From NCBI GenBank assembly GCA_036850595.1, contig CM072160.1, forward strand, positions 4,357,773 through 4,421,772: 64,000 nt of DNA, written 5' to 3'. Positions 1 to 12,447 of this stretch are shown here, in pieces. The first letter of the stretch is position 1. The number at the start of each line of letters is the position of its first letter. Both the position numbers and the translations under genes were made by a program. The notes beneath the pieces were generated by a model. That model worked only from the letters and a program-made list of their open reading frames with translations, was not told where the DNA came from and did no database searches. Source of the stretch: Rhyacichthys aspro (lineage: Eukaryota > Chordata > Actinopteri > Gobiiformes > Rhyacichthyidae).

Positions 1-2640
1 CTTTAATCATGGATCACAGTGAAGGGCGGCCGCCAAAGCGCTCTAATTGACTCCTGAGCCTCAGTTTGTAGCACACGTCGTCCAATTAGACTCGAGATCA
101 TTAAAAAGGTGCAGGTTTGAAGCCCCGATCACGTACGACACCGAACGATCAAAGTGGCTCTCGCTGTCTTCTCAAGAACGTTCTCCTCCGTTTCAGAGAG
201 GGGTGTACTTGCTTTAAACCGGTCGGTAACAAGGATCAAAGTGTCAGAAAAACAAACAAAACTGCACTTAAGGAATACTGCCCAATCAAAATGGAATTGC
301 TTCTCAGATTTACAAGCATTTTCTTCCATTTTTTTAGACTTTTCCTGACAGAAAAAGCGGCAGACTATATTCCAGGTGCGCCACAGTTGTAAAGATTAAT
401 GAAAAACCTTTTTTATGCAGTTATTACGTGTGGATTTTAGCTTTTGATTGATGCTTTTTTTCTCGACAGAGCTCAAGTCTCACCTGTGGAAGCCTAGAGA
501 GTGCAATAGAAAGGCAAAAATAAGAGGAAAGCAGCTTAATGGGCAAATCTGGGACTAACAGGATTTAAAATGTGAGCCCTAATTGGAAATAATGAGCAGT
601 GGAGGATGAAGTACTAGTAACAGCTTCACTACTGCTGGGAAATCAGCATCTGAACTGTTTTTTGTGTAAAATGAGGAGCCATCTGCACTTTTACCTCCAG
701 ATTTCACCAAAAAAAGGCCAAATGAATGAAGTAGTGAAGCATCTTGATCCAATGTTCGACTCCTTGTGTTTGCAACAATTTATTAGGAACAGAAAAAACG
801 GTTTTATCTCCTACTGTAGAAAAAATAAGAATGAAAATGTGTGGAAGAGAGCTTTGGCCAATCACACGCTCACTTAAAAGCTGCTCTGGAATAAGGGACG
901 TCCCCATTGGTTGATGGTTATAAAGGTTAAAACACTGAATAAATGGCAGCAGAAACTGGAAAAGTGTCAGTTCCAGCGCTCACACAAGAAAGAAAGAAGA
1001 AGAAAAGGAAACAGGAAAGCAAAGTTAAACACAGATAAATAGTGGAAATGCTTTAATGAAATTTGAGCTAAAGCTGAAGGTGAGCACTAAACTTTGATCA
1101 AATGTGTTATTATTTTAGTTATTTGACCTTTTTAAATAAAATAAAATACAAGTATGAGTTTATGTTGTTGGGTTAAGCAGCTTTAATTACTCATTTCATT
1201 GTCCCTTGATATAATTTATTCATTAAAGACACCTTCTGTGGATCTGAGTTTGACAGCACTGCTCCGTAATGATGTTTATGTGGATATTATCACATTTTTT
1301 GGTTAATTCACATGAACTAATAAAACATTAATGTATCTTATTTAGTTACCATCACAGTAATGTCTTCTTGCGACTGATTAAATCACTATTTTTCCTGCGG
1401 TTCTCGTGTTAAACGTCGTCCGACCGAAAGCTCAAAGGAAGCGACGTTAGATCAAACCGGGCTCACAACTCAAACGGCACGAGCTCCAGTAAAAACCAGC
1501 GGAGCTAAAGGCGGACTGCTGCGGTCGGTGTGAACGCTGGATCCATCAAACGGACAGCAACGTGCTCCGATCACTGAGCCCTTTGTTCAGTTTTTATCTT
1601 GAAAACATTTAGAGGAGAGTTTCAAACGGAACAGGCTTAACACAGAGTTGTAAACAAGACTCTAATAAACAAAAACAAGTCATGACAAAGACTAAACTAG
1701 TTCCAGATGAGACTGAAACCTTTAAGACCAGTCTGAAATACAGCACTAATACGGCTAAAACAATGAATGCACACTGGAACATTTCAAATAGACACTAAAT
1801 ACTAAAATGAATTGGGTTATTTGTAACATTTTTAGCTCTAATCACCGTTATCTTTCTCAATTTAAGTCAGCGTTGACACAAAAACCAACAGCTGAACTAG
1901 AAACTTAAACCCAAAATCAACCAAAAGAAGCCATTGGTTTAAATTTCTTCTGATCCAAGTGTCCATCTTTGTCTTTTGTTTCAACATATTGTACATGTTT
2001 GTTTCCTCGTTTAAGTTGTAAAGGCTTATTTACCCAAATTATTAGTGAAATCATGACTACACAACCTTTTCTGTATTGAGCAGTTTGTTGTCTTAAGAAA
2101 AACACACTCAGAAGTCAAATGTAAATCTAAACTCAGATCTAACAAGAGTTATTTTGTGGTGATAATAAAATAACCAGTGTGTCTCATTTGGTGCAACTCC
2201 TCATTGTTTAAGGCATCATTTCCAATAACAACATTCATAAAAAGCGATGATTGTAGGTTTTAAAAGTAAGAGCTGGATCATAAAGCCCCGTCTGTCTTGG
2301 TTCAAAGCTGGTCTTGTAATGGGTTTTGGGTTGTTTTTCAGAACAAAGTGTTTCTGGGTCACGTCGTTGACCTCAAATCTAACTGTAACAGAGCAGAGTG
2401 TTCATCTGTCACAGCCTCCACATTAAAACCTATCACTCAAACATCACAAGAGACAAAAGACTTCCTGCTCTTGAGACGGGCTTTGAGCAGCGTTTGGAGA
2501 GTTTTGTCTGACTCTAACCACTTTTTATTACAAACCAGAACATGTAGCCTGTCTTTGAAGCTTGTTCAGAATATACATTACATGGTGCTGCCATTTAAAG
2601 AGCCACTACCTGATTTTCTTTTTTTTTTTGTCCCTCATGT
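1..2640. other. Intergenic sequence, no gene recognised
   Basis: AT-rich and free of repeats I can name. Open frames are short and lack domains. The stretch 1380-1560 is slightly GC-rich, but I see no promoter or exon there. Confidence 0.5.
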
Positions 2641-2647
2641 CCAAAAG

Positions 2648-2830
2648 AAGCCTAAGGACCATTCCTGCTTTGCTTTTATTAAAACTGGACCAACAACAAA
2701 CTGAAATTTAAAGCTGACTGTAAACTTTTAGCTCCGACTTCACCGTCAGGACAGCAATTATCTCCTCCTCGTTAAACGTTAGCTCTTCTTTTCTCTGTTT
2801 TTACTAAAAAGTGATGATTAATAATGAATC
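2648..2830 (+). repeat. R2 dispersed repeat, partial copy
   Basis: The stretch contains AAGGACCATTCCTGCTTTGC, TTTTATTAAAACTGGACCAA and ACTTCACCGTCAGGACAGCA, in the same order as the R2 copies at 23838 and 55868. The CCAAT half is missing; HT1 starts six bases after this segment ends. Confidence 0.55.
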
Positions 2831-2835
2831 TACAG

Positions 2836-3805
2836 CACACATGTCCAACTCAAGGCCCAGGGGCCAAATGCAGCCCCTTTAATACATTTGAAAACTTTTT
2901 GGCACTTGTTTTAAATGGGTTTGATTTTTGCTACAAAGATAAATAAAACCTGTTCAAATCCAACTAAAATCTGTTAAAATCTGATAAATACCTGTTCAAA
3001 TACAACTAAAACTGTTCAAATTTAAGCAAAAACCGTTCAAATTCAACTAAAACCTGTTCAAATTCAACTAAAAACTGTTCAAATTTAAGCAAAAACTGTT
3101 CAAATTCAACTAAAACCTGTTCAAATTCAACTAAAACCTGTTCAAATTCAACTAAAAACTGTTCAAATTTAAGTAAAACCTGTTCAAATTCAACTAAAAA
3201 CTGTTCAAATTCAACTAAAAACTGTTCAAATTCAACTAAAACCTGTTCAAATTCAACTAAAACCTGTTCAAATTCAACTAAAAACTGTTCAAATTCAACT
3301 AAAACCTGTTCAAATTCAACTAAAACCTGTTCAAATTCAACTAAAACCTGTTCAAATTCAACTAAAAACTGTTCAAATTTAAGTAAAACCTGTTCAAATT
3401 CAACTAAAACCTGTTCAAATTCAACTAAAACCTGTTCAAATTCAACTAAAACCTGTTCAAATTCAACTAAAACCTGTTCAAATTCAACTAAAACCTGTTC
3501 AAATTCAACTAAAACCTGTTCAAATTCAACTAAAAACTGTTCAAATTCAACTAAAACCTGTTCAAAGCCAATCAAAACCAATTCAAATACATCTAAACCC
3601 TGTTCAAATGAAACTAAAACTTGTTCAAATCTGACTTAAACCTGTTCAAGTCCAACTTAAACCTCATCACATTCAAGTAAAACCTGTTCAAGTCCAACTA
3701 CAAACAGTTTGTAAGACTCAAATGAAGATGAAACCTTTAATTCGGCCCCTGATGGTTTCTTATTAACTATCGTGGCCCCTCACCATTTTGAGTCTGACAT
3801 CTCTG
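2836..3805 (-). mobile_element. HT1: non-autonomous hAT-type element with 21-bp array
   Basis: The left end CACACATGTCCAACTCAAGG and right end TTGAGTCTGACATCTCTG are diverged inverted repeats. Flanking 8-mers ATCTACAG (2828-2835) and ATCTAGAC (3806-3813) match at 6 of 8, as expected for an aged hAT target duplication. After the left subterminal block (GGCCAAATGCAGCCC) comes the hinge (TTTTTGCTACAAAGATAAAT, about 2926-2945), then about 30 units of the 21-bp monomer (TTCAAATTCAACTAAAACCTG type, B orientation) to about 3720, with the last units diverged. The right subterminal block contains CTATCGTGGCCCCTCACC. No transposase is present. A 191-codon open frame across the array is an artefact of its 21-bp period. 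Confidence 0.85.
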
Positions 3806-3813
3806 ATCTAGAC

Positions 3814-6231
3814 ACAGTAAACTCTGGTTCTCTCGGTGCTTTGTCGTTTCTTCTCAGTCAAACAGGGATGAGCGGAGCTGAGACAAAAAGCCCGTGTGAG
3901 GGATCAAACCTGAAAGAGAATTAAACATGACTCTGTGAGATGAATAAAGCAGAGGCTGCAGTCGTGAAAGAGTCAATAAGTCATTATTTACTGCAGTGTT
4001 TCCATGCATCCAGCGCCATCCACAAAATAATCCAGGAAAATCAATGTCATAAGTGATTAAAACCAAGATATCAGACATTATTTTATAGGAATTTAGAACA
4101 AATTATGTTTTAAATATTTTAGAAATGTAAATAGGAATCAGTGTTGTCTGGTCATGTATATGTTTGCACGTTTAAGTAAGAACACAAGACAATTTGTAAA
4201 TCGATTTGGATCCAAGTGTCCCAGGACTTTAAAGTAAGCTGTGAACTAGACCCATGTAATTATCTCGTTAAACACTGTGTTAATGTAAAAGTAATATTTA
4301 TCCTCGCTTCTTTTTTCTTTGTTTATGTTTTCCTCATTCACTTGTGTCACTGTTAAAAGACAAATCCTGCACCAAAATAACTTCTTTTTTCTCTCTTTAC
4401 ATCCTCGAGTTTAATGAGGATGAAGAAATGACTTAGTGACGGGGCGACTTGGTTTTGTTGTTTGGATATTTAGTTTTGTAAATCTGAGATCAAGGTGTGC
4501 ACAGTGGGAGCCAAATGTAGATTCAAATAAAATAAATGAAAAAAGGAACGAATAAGCACTGCTTCCTCCGACTCCTTAATGTTTCAGTTTGAGTTAACAA
4601 CTGTTGTGTTGTCATTTAATGTTCAAAATAAAGACTTCATTCATTCATTCAGGACCCTGGATGTGATTAGACACAATCTTTCTGTTTTAACTCAAGTTTT
4701 TAGTCTTTTGTGCTTTCACCTTGAGTTATTTTATTTTATTAATTGGGTATTTTATGTTGTTTTTATGTTTTCTTTGATGTTCTTTACAGTTTTATTGCAT
4801 TGTGTTTGTATTATTGTATTTATTTTATTTATTGTGTACAGTACTTTGGTCGACTACACAGTTTTAAAGGTGCTTTATAGATTTATTTATTGAAATCTTT
4901 GATATTAAAGCCTAAGTTCTTGTTTTTTCGTGATTAAATCGATTTTTTCTCCATTTAAGTAGACCATTTTAAATGTAGAGATGATATATGTGGCTAAAAC
5001 TAGCAGTTTGTATTTGTATTTCTGTGTTTTCTCTCATAAATATGAAACCAAAGGGAAATTAAACATTTTACTACGTACTTTACTGATACAAAAAGACTCA
5101 GTGGAGTTTGTAGACCTTTCTCTGAACTGGCCTTTTTTCTGCAGGTTTCTGGTGAAAGGACAACGGTTGATTTTTAGGACTGAGCCCAGAGGCGAACGCA
5201 GAACTTTGAGTTTCTTTGTGCTCGGTCACTGATCAGAACTGAGTTAGATTTTACTGAGACGTGAGGAGATTTGCCTGACAGTTTTGTAGGAACAGCGAGG
5301 AGGAATAAAAGGGGAACTGGGCTGAAACAGAGAGCGACTGAAGCGGAAAAAAAGGACAGAGAAATTTAGAGCTAAAAGTGCCTCCATTTCAGCAGAAAAC
5401 AAGTGGAAAAGGAACAACAAATGCTAAATGTTACAGTGCATTGGACCACATTTAAATCTCTTCTGTTCAGTTCGGGCTTGATTCTAGTTCAGACCTTTTA
5501 GTTTAGTCTTACTTTAATCATATTTCCTCCTAGTTTTTCCAGTTCTAGTTTAGACTCCTGATAAACCCTGAAGTTTAATGAAAGCTAAGACTTGGATCTG
5601 GATCTTAAATGGTCCTTGTAGGTTTAATCCTGACATGTTTTATTTATTTTTTTGTATAATAATGTGTAATGCAGCCATAATCTTTAAAGTTTGAGTCAGG
5701 GTGTGTTTACTTTTGTAGTCCACTTCATTTAAATTATACCAAAACAGAAAATGATCCATTTAGTTTGGCTCATGAGCAATAATTCACAGCTGGTATTTTA
5801 ACCTGCACCAAACAACAAAAACATGCCTTTTTTAAGACACACACTAGCTGGTGCTGTTAGCGCAAATGCTAATATGGTAATTAACCTTCTCAAAGCTTTA
5901 GGTTCTCTTTACTCGTCTCATTTTTTTTTTTGTTGGACAATGTTTTGGTTTGTTTTTTTCTGTAAACTAAATGTTACGTGAAGTTTTTGTCACCAATTTA
6001 TGAGGCTCGTCCTGTTCGGGCTCGTCTGTGGTTCATTTGAGGGGCTTTAATCGAACTGTACCAGAGTTCAGTTGGAAGCGCTCAGAGGTCTCTGTTTTGA
6101 AGAGGTGTCAATGCACATTTTTGATACACAGTGAGATTCGTACAGAAGCATTTACACTTATCCTGAACGCACCCTTAGTTTAGCCCTGGTTTTGTTCTCA
6201 GTTAAAGCTCAGAAAAGATTTAGTTTTTTTG
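3814..6231. other. Intergenic sequence with repeat remnants
   Basis: Holds an AT-rich LINE tail (4835-4900), an ATTC microsatellite (4638-4650), and at 4340-4380 a string (GTTAAAAGACAAATCCTGCACC) like part of the R2 copy at 23838. No gene recognised. Confidence 0.5.
4835..4900 (+). mobile_element. LINE-type 3' tail remnant
   Basis: GTACAGTACTTTGGTCGACT, then GTTTTAAAGGTGCTTTATAG and ATTTATTTATTG resemble the 3' tail of fish LINEs (tail of the form ...CACTTTG...TTTAAAGTGCTATATAAATAAA). The AT-rich sequence before it (4590-4830) could belong to the same insertion but keeps no coding sequence. Confidence 0.4.
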
Positions 6232-6485
6232 TCCTGGTCTCAGACACTACTCAGAACCTTTCCTGCTTCTTTGATTTAAAAAAAAAAGGTAAAACTGAAT
6301 CAATTTTCCTCCACAAAATACTAATACGTTACATTAAATCGACGTTTAGAGCTGACCTGATACTTTTATCTTTGGAGGAAAATCCTGCTTTGGGCTGATT
6401 ATTCTCATTTTTTGAAATTAATTAATTATAAAGACTATATCACGTCTCATTTTTTCACATTTGATTCCTGTTACAATAAACTTAA
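6232..6485 (+). repeat. R2 dispersed repeat, internally deleted copy
   Basis: Contains CCTCCACAAAATACTAATAC, TTAGAGCTGACCTGATACTT, then jumps from TTTTATCTTTGGA straight to AAAATCCTGCTTTGGGCTGA, and ends ATTCCTGTTACAATAAACTT. Compared with the copy at 20030, the middle of about 240 bases with the CCAAT boxes is missing. Confidence 0.65.
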
Positions 6486-7224
6486 GATGGATAGACTGAT
6501 CCTGGTTTAGTCCAGAATTTAGTTCCAGTTTTATCCAGGTTTAGTTCCCCAGTTGTTGTAAAATATAACTGAGAAATGTAAGACAACATAAATATATAAT
6601 GGTCCTTATTAACACAAGTGCATTAATAATACAGTAATGGAACATGGACTGGACAGATATCTGCCTGATTAGTCACTCTTGTTTATCCGTGGAGCCAAAA
6701 CTAGATGAAGATAAATAGGTTTGAAGCAGAAAGGGTCAAAGAGGCGCAGTGTGACTCACAGCAGGCTTGAAGAGCAGTGAAACCAGAGAGCAATGAAGTC
6801 AAACCGAAATCTGAGCTCGACTCGGGACAGACTCACAGACGCTGCCCAAAACTGAAATCTCCCAGCACCATTCATCACGGGACGCCATCGGCTCGGTTAT
6901 TTCTGAGACGAAACAAGAGACGGGACGACGTGAAGCCCAGGGTCGAGGAGGTGTCCACCGACGAATTCATTAAAGAAAGAGGTTTAACTGAACGAGAAGA
7001 TGGAGCTAAACACAAGACGAGAGCTTCAAAACGAGCATCAGGAGTTACTCTGTGCTTTAGCGTAAAGATAATCTTAGACACTAATAAAAAGAAACGATTC
7101 CCTTCTTTCAAACGTCTGAACAGATTTGTTGCTGTTCGTCAGATGAGTCTTGGATTTGATCTTGGTTTATTTCTGGCTCAGTCCAAGTTTAAGCCTGGCT
7201 TTTTTGTTTGTTTTTCAATTTACT

Positions 7225-7440
7225 TTTTCTAGTTTTGCCCTGGTTTTTTGATTTAATCTCTTTTTTTAGTTTTTTTCTTTCAGTCCAGTGTTTTGTCCTG
7301 GTTTACTTTTCTTTTAGTCCTGGTTTAGTTTTGGGTTTGTGTTTGGTTTAGTCCTGAAATTACTGTTTTAGACCTGTATAAGTCCTGGTTTAGTCCCAGT
7401 TCAGTTCTCTTTTAGTCCTGGTTTAGTTCTTATTTTTTCC
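7225..7440. repeat. Degenerate TCCTGGTTTAG-type repeat
   Basis: Repeated TCCTGGTTTAG, CCTGGTTTACT, CCTGGTTTTTT and related strings, with spacers, of the same kind as the intronic array at 61051. Much more diverged, so probably older. Short stretches of the same type occur at about 5490-5530, 6495-6550 and 8630-8700. Confidence 0.6.
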
Positions 7441-10413
7441 CAACTTTTTGTGTTCATACGTATCATTGTTCCTGTTGTCTTTCCACATGATCAAACCTGG
7501 ATAAATCCGCTCTGTCCACACAAATAAAACCATCCTCAGACGCAGACGTTGTCCCGACACCGTCCTGTTTGTCCTTGTCCGTGTCCGACTTCACAGAACC
7601 ACATTAAAATCCTTTAGATTCGATCAATCACTCTTCAGACCCGAGTCGATACAGCCTCATGAATATTCAGTCAGCTCTGTGCAACCTAATCCCATCCCCT
7701 TCACCCGATACCCCCCGGGCCGCTGACGGGACGTCCTGTCTGACCCCACAGTCGGCAGAATGACCTTTACAAACATTACTGTAAAGCTGTATTTAGAAGA
7801 AAAAGAAAAGTCGTGCCATATTCTTTTGTTAAACGTGGTTTTGATGGAGTTCGTTTAATCTTATTCTTTCACTTTGGAACTTTTTCTTGTTTTAGTTTTT
7901 TAAAAGCACAATTTAGGGATATTTTTACCTTCTTTTAATAGTTAGACTTAGAAAACAGGAAACAGAAGACAGCCTCATGCCCATTTGTTCACTTTGAGCA
8001 AATTAGATTCACCAAGACCCTTATCTGTGGACTTTCTTGCCCCAGCATAAGAAAATAAAGTATAATCAGTTGAAAATTAATGGATGAATGAATAAACAAA
8101 ACAGAAATGATACGTTTAGGTCTGATTACTCGAACCATGTTGTGTTCTGCTTAGTGTTCTTCACAACAGAGACATTACGTATAGTACTAATCTGGCTCTA
8201 GTTTTAACACAATCACACTGTCAGGTCCTTATGTCCCATATTTGGACGTTTAATCACTAAATTCACTCACAGGACGCCCTCAAGTCACATGATTATACAT
8301 CCATCTTCGTCTTGTGTGGCCACAGATGGAGGCAGACCGTTTTCAGGGATCTTGGCTCATATTTGGTGCACACTGAGGTTCATATGTCAGCGTTAACTCT
8401 CCACAAACACATCAACTGCACCTGAGTTTGTTTCAATCATGAGATGAGTCTTGGTTTTGTCGGCTCCTCGTCAGAAGAGCGTTGAGCACAGCTGCTTATC
8501 CACGTTTCAGAGTTTCGGTTTCCCTGAGAACATCCAGCAGAAAACCTGAAAAAAGTTACATAATTCTCTGTGGTGACCCTGAAGGGAGCAGCCATTAGTC
8601 TTAGATTTAATGTATAGTTTTGTCTCTCTTTAGTCTTGTTTTAGTGTTTTCTGAGTCTGATCTGAGGGTTTAGTTTTGATTAAGTCCTGTTTTAGTCCTT
8701 ATAAAATCCGAAAACTAGATTTTAACAAATGTAAAAATGTCCCAGTAACTCAGTGAAAGTATGTCTGATGGTGATTTGAAATAAACAACGAAAAAAATAG
8801 CACGAGAGGACCGTCTGTTTGATGTCGATCGTCGGAGTGAGCGCGATTTCAATTGAATCAGTTCAGGCCTCTTCACCGAGCCTCAGATCGATGCTGTTTA
8901 ATTAAAGCTCAATGAAAACTGCTGTATTTCTGCAGCACACTGGCTTCTGTCAGATCCATCTACAACTATCCACCGCTGACACACGAGAGAGAGGCCTTCA
9001 CGACGTATTCTCAAACCACACTCTGTTAAACTCAGGAGACGGAGAGTTTTCATTCTGTGATTTGAACTTCCTCGTGAGAAATCCTCTGATAACATCCAAC
9101 ACGTTTCTGTATCAGACAAATACGCCCATTAGGACCTAATTATAACAAATTAAAACTAAATAGTCCATAAAATAAATGAGGGAGCAGCCATTAAAACAGA
9201 AAGATTATCTACAGTAAAGGACTTATTAATACTGTACTCGGAGCAGCTTTAATTGGATTTAAATGAAAAACTCAGCAGGAAAAGAGTTAATCGGGATTAA
9301 AGTTAATGGCCTGAGCTGAACTAAGAGCTTTTTTATTCTCAATTTCATTTCTGGAGCCACTAAGATACTAGTCAGCAGCAAAAACTCGTACTTGTATACT
9401 TGTATAAAGATTAAAACCATCCAGAATTTCCACTTTTTGATTGGAAAGTGTTTTAATAATAAGTTAAAGGTGGGGTAAGTAGTTTTAGATGGTGTTATTA
9501 CTAAACTAAATCACTTCATCACATGATTTTTAGCTTTTTGTACTTTTTTTTCCCTTTTCTTTTTTGGTATAATAACTAAAAAAATATTTACAGACACTGA
9601 AATATCATTTATATGTTTAATTATAAATGGGTTTATTGTTAAAACAAACATTTATAACAGTGTTTATAATGTATTTGTGATTTTTAATGTTGGATTACTG
9701 CTTTGTAAATGATGAATTCAGGATTAATTTGCTTTTTTATGCAGTTTTTTTTATTCATTTGTAAATCTAGTCCAAGTCCAGTCCCAGATCTGGTCCAAAC
9801 TCATCGGGTTTTGAGGAGACACAATAATGATGTGGACAAACAAAGCTCTTTAAAGCAGAGGAAACCCCCATTAGCCGCTCTTGAGCTAAAGTCAACATTC
9901 AGTAATAAAGTCCAAACTTCCCTAACCTCATCTTGTGTATTTTTCTGCAGATTTCAGTTCAAACTCCGGTGATTAATATTCCGCTCTGCTGCTCGATGTG
10001 GGAGCCGTATGAATAAATTTTGTCGTTTATGGGCTGAGTGTGCGTTTGATGTGGGAGAGCTGGCTGTAGATTTAATGTTAGCGAGAACTGCTGCAGACTT
10101 CAAACAGAATAAATACAAGGTCATCTTCTCTCAAAAAACTCTGAAAACAGGGGATTTATGCTGCAGGACGCTGCTAGAAAACTGAATCCTGTTTATTCTG
10201 TAGCTGTTCGGGCTGATTTATACAGTAGTGAAGGCCTTTACTATGTTACATAATGAAGTCAAGTGTCTCTTTGGCTCTGGTATAAATGAATAAAGTAGAT
10301 AAGTGGACTGGTGTAGTGCAGCTCTCTGTCTCTCGTCTATTTTTTGCATTTTAACTCCATGGATTTAATTGTAATGGCACAATAATGGTGGTTTTTTTAT
10401 GTTTTTGTACATA
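7441..10413. other. Intergenic sequence, no gene recognised
   Basis: No gene, tRNA or complete mobile element is recognisable. Two overlapping opposite open frames near 8900-9140 have no recognisable domain. Confidence 0.5.
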
Positions 10414-10421
10414 TTCTAGAG

Positions 10422-10989
10422 CAGTGGTGTCAAACTCAAAGTGGTGAGGGGCCGCACTAGTAAATAAAAAGCATTTCAGGGGCCGAAGACTGTGACAGAT
10501 CCAACTAAAACCTGTTCAAATCCAACTCAAACCAACTCAAACCAACTAAAACCTGTTCAAACCCAACTAAAAACTTCTTAAACTAACCTATTCCTATTCA
10601 AGACCATTTAAAAACTGTTCAAATGCAAATAAAACCTGCTCAAATCCAACTAAAACCTGCTCAAATCCAACTGAAACCTGCTCAAATCCAACTAAAACCT
10701 GCTCAAATCCAACTAAAACCTGTACAAGTCCATACAAAACCTGTTCAAATCCAACTGAAACCTATTCAAATCCAATTAAAACCTGTTCAAACCCAACTAA
10801 AACCAGCTTAAATCCAACTGAAACTTGTTCAAAAATCCAATTAAAACCTGTTTAAATCCATATAAAACTTGGTCACATCCAACTAAAACCTAAAACCCAA
10901 AAATATTACCTTCCAAAAGGATTGAAGGGCCATATAAAACATTCCAAAGGGCCGCATTTGGCCCCCGGGCCTTGAGTTTGACATATGTG
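10422..10989 (+). mobile_element. HT2: hAT-type element with perfect 8-bp target duplication
   Basis: This copy best defines the family. It begins CAGTGGTGTCAAACTCAA and ends TTGAGTTTGACATATGTG, and is flanked on both sides by TTCTAGAG (10414-10421 and 10990-10997). That matches the hAT target preference nTCTAGAn. The ends are in the opposite direction to HT1 (left GTGGTGAGGGGCCG, right GGGCCGCATTTGGCCCCC), yet the array on the plus strand still reads CCAACTAAAACCTG. In element orientation the expanded part is therefore the A-arm, and the B-arm is absent. There are about 18 diverged monomers and no coding capacity. Confidence 0.92.
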
Positions 10990-10997
10990 TTCTAGAG

Positions 10998-11060
10998 CAA
11001 GGGTGGGCAATTATTTCTCTCCAAGGGCCACATTAGAACCTGGGACTCACGCTCAATAAA
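10998..11060 (+). mobile_element. Left end of a second hAT-like element abutting HT2
   Basis: CAAGGGTGGGCAATTATTTC directly follows the right TTCTAGAG duplication of HT2. It has the typical look of a vertebrate hAT terminus (CAGGGGTGGGCAA type) and continues CAAGGGCCACATTAG. I found no matching right end in the next 500 bases, so the element is truncated or diverged beyond sight. Confidence 0.45.
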
Positions 11061-11546
11061 AAGCCATTAAGTTTAAACTATATGCCTCCGTAACAGCTAC
11101 ATCATCCTCTGTTTTAGATCTACTCTTTGTTTTAAAACCTGGCTTGGCATAATACACTTTTAACAATAACAGTCTATTCCAGCTTTTCCTCAACACAAAA
11201 ATACCTGCCTGACCTCAGCTGACAGAACAGTTTATGAACAGTTTATGAGTGAAAAGGTCATATTATTGTTATATTATTTGGTAAAGAGTCTTCGAGTGCC
11301 TTCCAGAGGTGGGTCCAGGGTCTGATGATTCTTGATGCTGCTCATTTAGCTCAACTAAATGAATTACAAAGATGGACGGAGGAGGGACGCTCCTTAAACG
11401 AATCAGTCAAGGTAGGAGGAAAGTCTTTAGAAGAGTTTGAAGGAGTTTAAGCTGTGAACCATAACAGTATGATGGACAAAGGGAACTCCCATAAAAACAC
11501 AGTCCCAAAATCACCTTTGTCACTCTTTTGCTGTGACCCTTTAATC

Positions 11547-12447
11547 CACACATGTCAAACTCACCCGAGATGCGGCCCTTTGGATTAGATGGATTTGAGA
11601 TGGACTAAAACCTGTCCAAATCCTTCTAAAATCTGTTCAAATTCAACTAAAACCTGTTGAAATCTGACTAAAACCTGTCCAATCCATCTAACACCTGTTC
11701 AAATTTAACTAAAAGCTGTTGAACTACATCTAAAACCTGTTGAAATCTGACTAAAACCTGTCCAAATCCATCTGAAACCTGTTCAAATTCAACTAAAACC
11801 TGTTTAAATCCATCTAAAACCTGTTGAAATCTGACTAAAACCTGTCCAAATCCATCTGAAACCTGTTCAAATTCAACTGTAAACCTCTAAACCTGTTGAA
11901 CAAAAACTTCCAAATCCAAACCCAAAAACCTTTAATCCATCTAAACCTGTTTTCCCTGTCCAAATCCATCTGAAACCTGTTCAAATTCAACTAAAACCTG
12001 TTTAAATCCATCTAAAACCTGTTGAAATCTGACTAAAACCTGTCCAAATCCATCTGAAACCTGTTCAAATTCAACTAAAACCTGTTTAAATCCATCTAAA
12101 ACCTGTTGAAATCTGACTAAAACCTGTCCAAATCCATCTGAAACCTGTTCAAATTCAACTAAAACCTGTCCAAATCCATCTGAAACCTATTCAAATTCAA
12201 CTAAAACCTGTTAAAATACATCTAAAACCTGTTCGAATCCTTCTAAAACCTGTTTAAATGCATCTAAAACCAGTTTCCATAAAAGGAGGTACTTATTGTT
12301 TATGTGATAACTTTTGTAACACTCAAATAAAGATGAAATCTCACATTCAACATTTAATAAAAGCTTCCAAATGTCACCATCTTCAGCCTCTGAAAGGATT
12401 CTTATTAACTTTCGCAGCCTCTCAACACTTTGAGTTTGACACCACTG
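11547..12447 (-). mobile_element. HT3: hAT-type element with an 84-bp higher-order array
   Basis: Ends CACACATGTCAAACTCA and TTGAGTTTGACACCACTG, flanked by CTTTAATC (11539-11546) and CTTTAATA (12448-12455), 7 of 8 matching. The array is arranged as four-monomer blocks: TTGAAATCTGACTAAAACC, TCCAAATCCATCTGAAACC, TTCAAATTCAACTAAAACC and TTTAAATCCATCTAAAACC, each 21 bp with its final TG. The 84-bp block recurs from about 11730 to 12190, broken by a disordered patch near 11880-11960. The hinge and A-arm are not seen. The right subterminal block (CACCATCTTCAGCCTCTGAAA) is conserved. Confidence 0.88.

Noticed and set aside
2948..3570. Possible CRISPR array
   Set aside because: Units are contiguous 21-mers with no unique spacers, and the sequence is animal-like.
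3006..3581. 191-codon minus frame of FEQVLVE heptads
   Set aside because: It is the 21-bp minisatellite of HT1 read in frame; 21 bases equal seven codons, so stops are absent by periodicity.
4579..4893. Hydrophobic 104-codon plus frame
   Set aside because: AT-rich T-biased DNA in a LINE tail region gives Phe/Leu/Val-rich translation; no family resemblance.
11580..12270. tRNA B-box-like GTTCGAATCC near 12231
   Set aside because: It is a variant monomer of the HT3 array; no A box or cloverleaf fits.
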